Shown piece after piece: positions 63,716 to 64,000 of a stretch of 64,000 nucleotides of DNA; within the stretch, counting starts at the first letter, position 1, and each line of letters opens with the position of its first letter. Below the pieces are notes generated by a model, which saw only the letters and a program-made list of their open reading frames with translations, was not told the origin of the DNA and ran no database searches. A program made the translations under genes and the position numbers. Source of the stretch: Rathayibacter sp. VKM Ac-2804 (GTDB lineage: Bacteria > Actinomycetota > Actinomycetes > Actinomycetales > Microbacteriaceae); NCBI RefSeq assembly GCF_009866655.1, contig NZ_CP047420.1, positions 3,286,001 to 3,350,000 on the forward strand, written 5' to 3'.

Positions 63716-64000
63716 ATGGAACAGCTCGCCCCTCCCTCCCTCCCTGCTGACGTCGACGGCGCCCTGGCGCTCGCCCGCACCCTCTCCGCGGACCCGCCTC
63801 GGCCCGGCACCGGCCGCACCGCCGAGCTGCATGCGCTGCTCGAGCGCCTCGCCCGGCACGACCTCGGCGTCGCCCGGGCGATCGAGCCGCATCTCGACGC
63901 GCTCGCGATCCTCGGCGAGGCGGGGCTGAGCGCCCGGGACGCCGGAGTGGACGACGACGCGGTCTGGGGCGTCTTCGCGGCGGAGGGCGGCGACGAGCCG
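63716..64000 (+). CDS. probable acyl-CoA dehydrogenase, N-terminal part (partial)
   Basis: The frame is open from ATG 63716 to the end of the window (95 codons). 'ALLERLARHDLGVARAIEPHLDALAILGEAGL' (in pieces) is the kind of N-terminal helical region seen in short actinobacterial acyl-CoA dehydrogenases. 'DDDAVWGVFAAEG' continues it. No catalytic residue is visible yet, so the call is tentative. GGGAG directly precedes the ATG and TAGCGT lies eight bases before it. Confidence 0.5.
   Translation, partial: MEQLAPPSLPADVDGALALARTLSADPPRPGTGRTAELHALLERLARHDLGVARAIEPHLDALAILGEAGLSARDAGVDDDAVWGVFAAEGGDEP

Overview
The window is about 64 kb of very GC-rich DNA with strong G/C third-codon bias, short gene gaps, frequent GTG/TTG starts and many genes that appear to lack a leader. 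Gene content (class Ib nrdHIEF with NrdR boxes, HspR-type HAIR operator, PASTA-containing PBP1, DUF3105/DUF305 pair, assimilatory NirB system) and the dispersed palindromic intergenic repeats point to an actinobacterium of the Microbacteriaceae, probably a plant-associated Rathayibacter/Curtobacterium/Clavibacter-like organism. The genus is an inference from pattern, not from a search. I see no rRNA, tRNA, CRISPR, insertion sequence or prophage; this looks like ordinary chromosome.

Layout. 0-4.3 kb: end of a LacI regulator, a LacI-type operator and a multiple-monosaccharide ABC importer (binding protein, double ATPase, permease). 4.3-7.4 kb: two orphan proteins, a small secreted DUF7507-like protein and a serine hydrolase. 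7.7-10.6 kb: a large secreted GH43 exo-galactanase-like enzyme behind its own operator. 10.9-14.1 kb: WxL-like secreted protein, lipoprotein, a degenerate phosphopantetheinyl transferase and a T4-endonuclease-V-related protein. 14.3-17 kb: class A PBP with two PASTA domains. 17.7-20.2 kb: ClpC-type unfoldase under an HspR (HAIR) operator and bracketed by two copies of a hairpin repeat. 20.4-22.9 kb: aldo/keto reductase, acetyltransferase, and a solitary HTH-nucleotidyltransferase fusion.

23-27.4 kb: nrdHIEF (class Ib ribonucleotide reductase), preceded by two NrdR boxes 32 bp apart and a cluster of DnaA-box-like sites; a long hairpin repeat lies between nrdH and nrdI. 27.6-30.4 kb: glycerate kinase, DUF559 protein and a 104-bp-period tandem array built from the same repeat as the nrdH-nrdI hairpin. 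30.4-41.9 kb: a complete assimilatory nitrate/nitrite block: a uroporphyrinogen-III-synthase/winged-helix protein, CobA, NirB, and divergently a NirD-CbiX fusion, NarK-type transporter, molybdopterin nitrate reductase and its flavin/[2Fe-2S] electron-donor subunit. Siroheme synthesis (CobA, CbiX) is thus encoded with the siroheme enzyme that needs it.

42.3-45 kb: three-gene glycosyltransferase operon. 45-48.5 kb: cyclase-family hydrolase, metB-type enzyme and cystathionine beta-synthase (transsulfuration). 48.7-51.4 kb: Nramp Mn transporter, DUF3105 and DUF305 membrane-anchored proteins. 51.5-53 kb: an HTH/AbiEi-like gene overlapping a noncanonical Fic gene, with tandem inverted-repeat operators over the start: a likely toxin-antitoxin-like pair. 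53-60.6 kb: an ABC exporter, then a LacI-controlled carbohydrate ABC importer. 60.7-64 kb: VOC protein, MarR, rplJ-rplL with an L10 leader/attenuator, a second MarR and the start of a probable acyl-CoA dehydrogenase gene that runs out of the window.

Intergenic space is unusually structured: at least four repeat families (A, the 'catgctggtcgagtag' palindromes; B, the 'gagatgccacttgtgc' hairpins; C, the 'gcaaggcggag...gacgacaacgccgc' element; D, 'gtccactcg/gagtggacccgaa' sequences) occupy most gaps that are longer than 200 bp.
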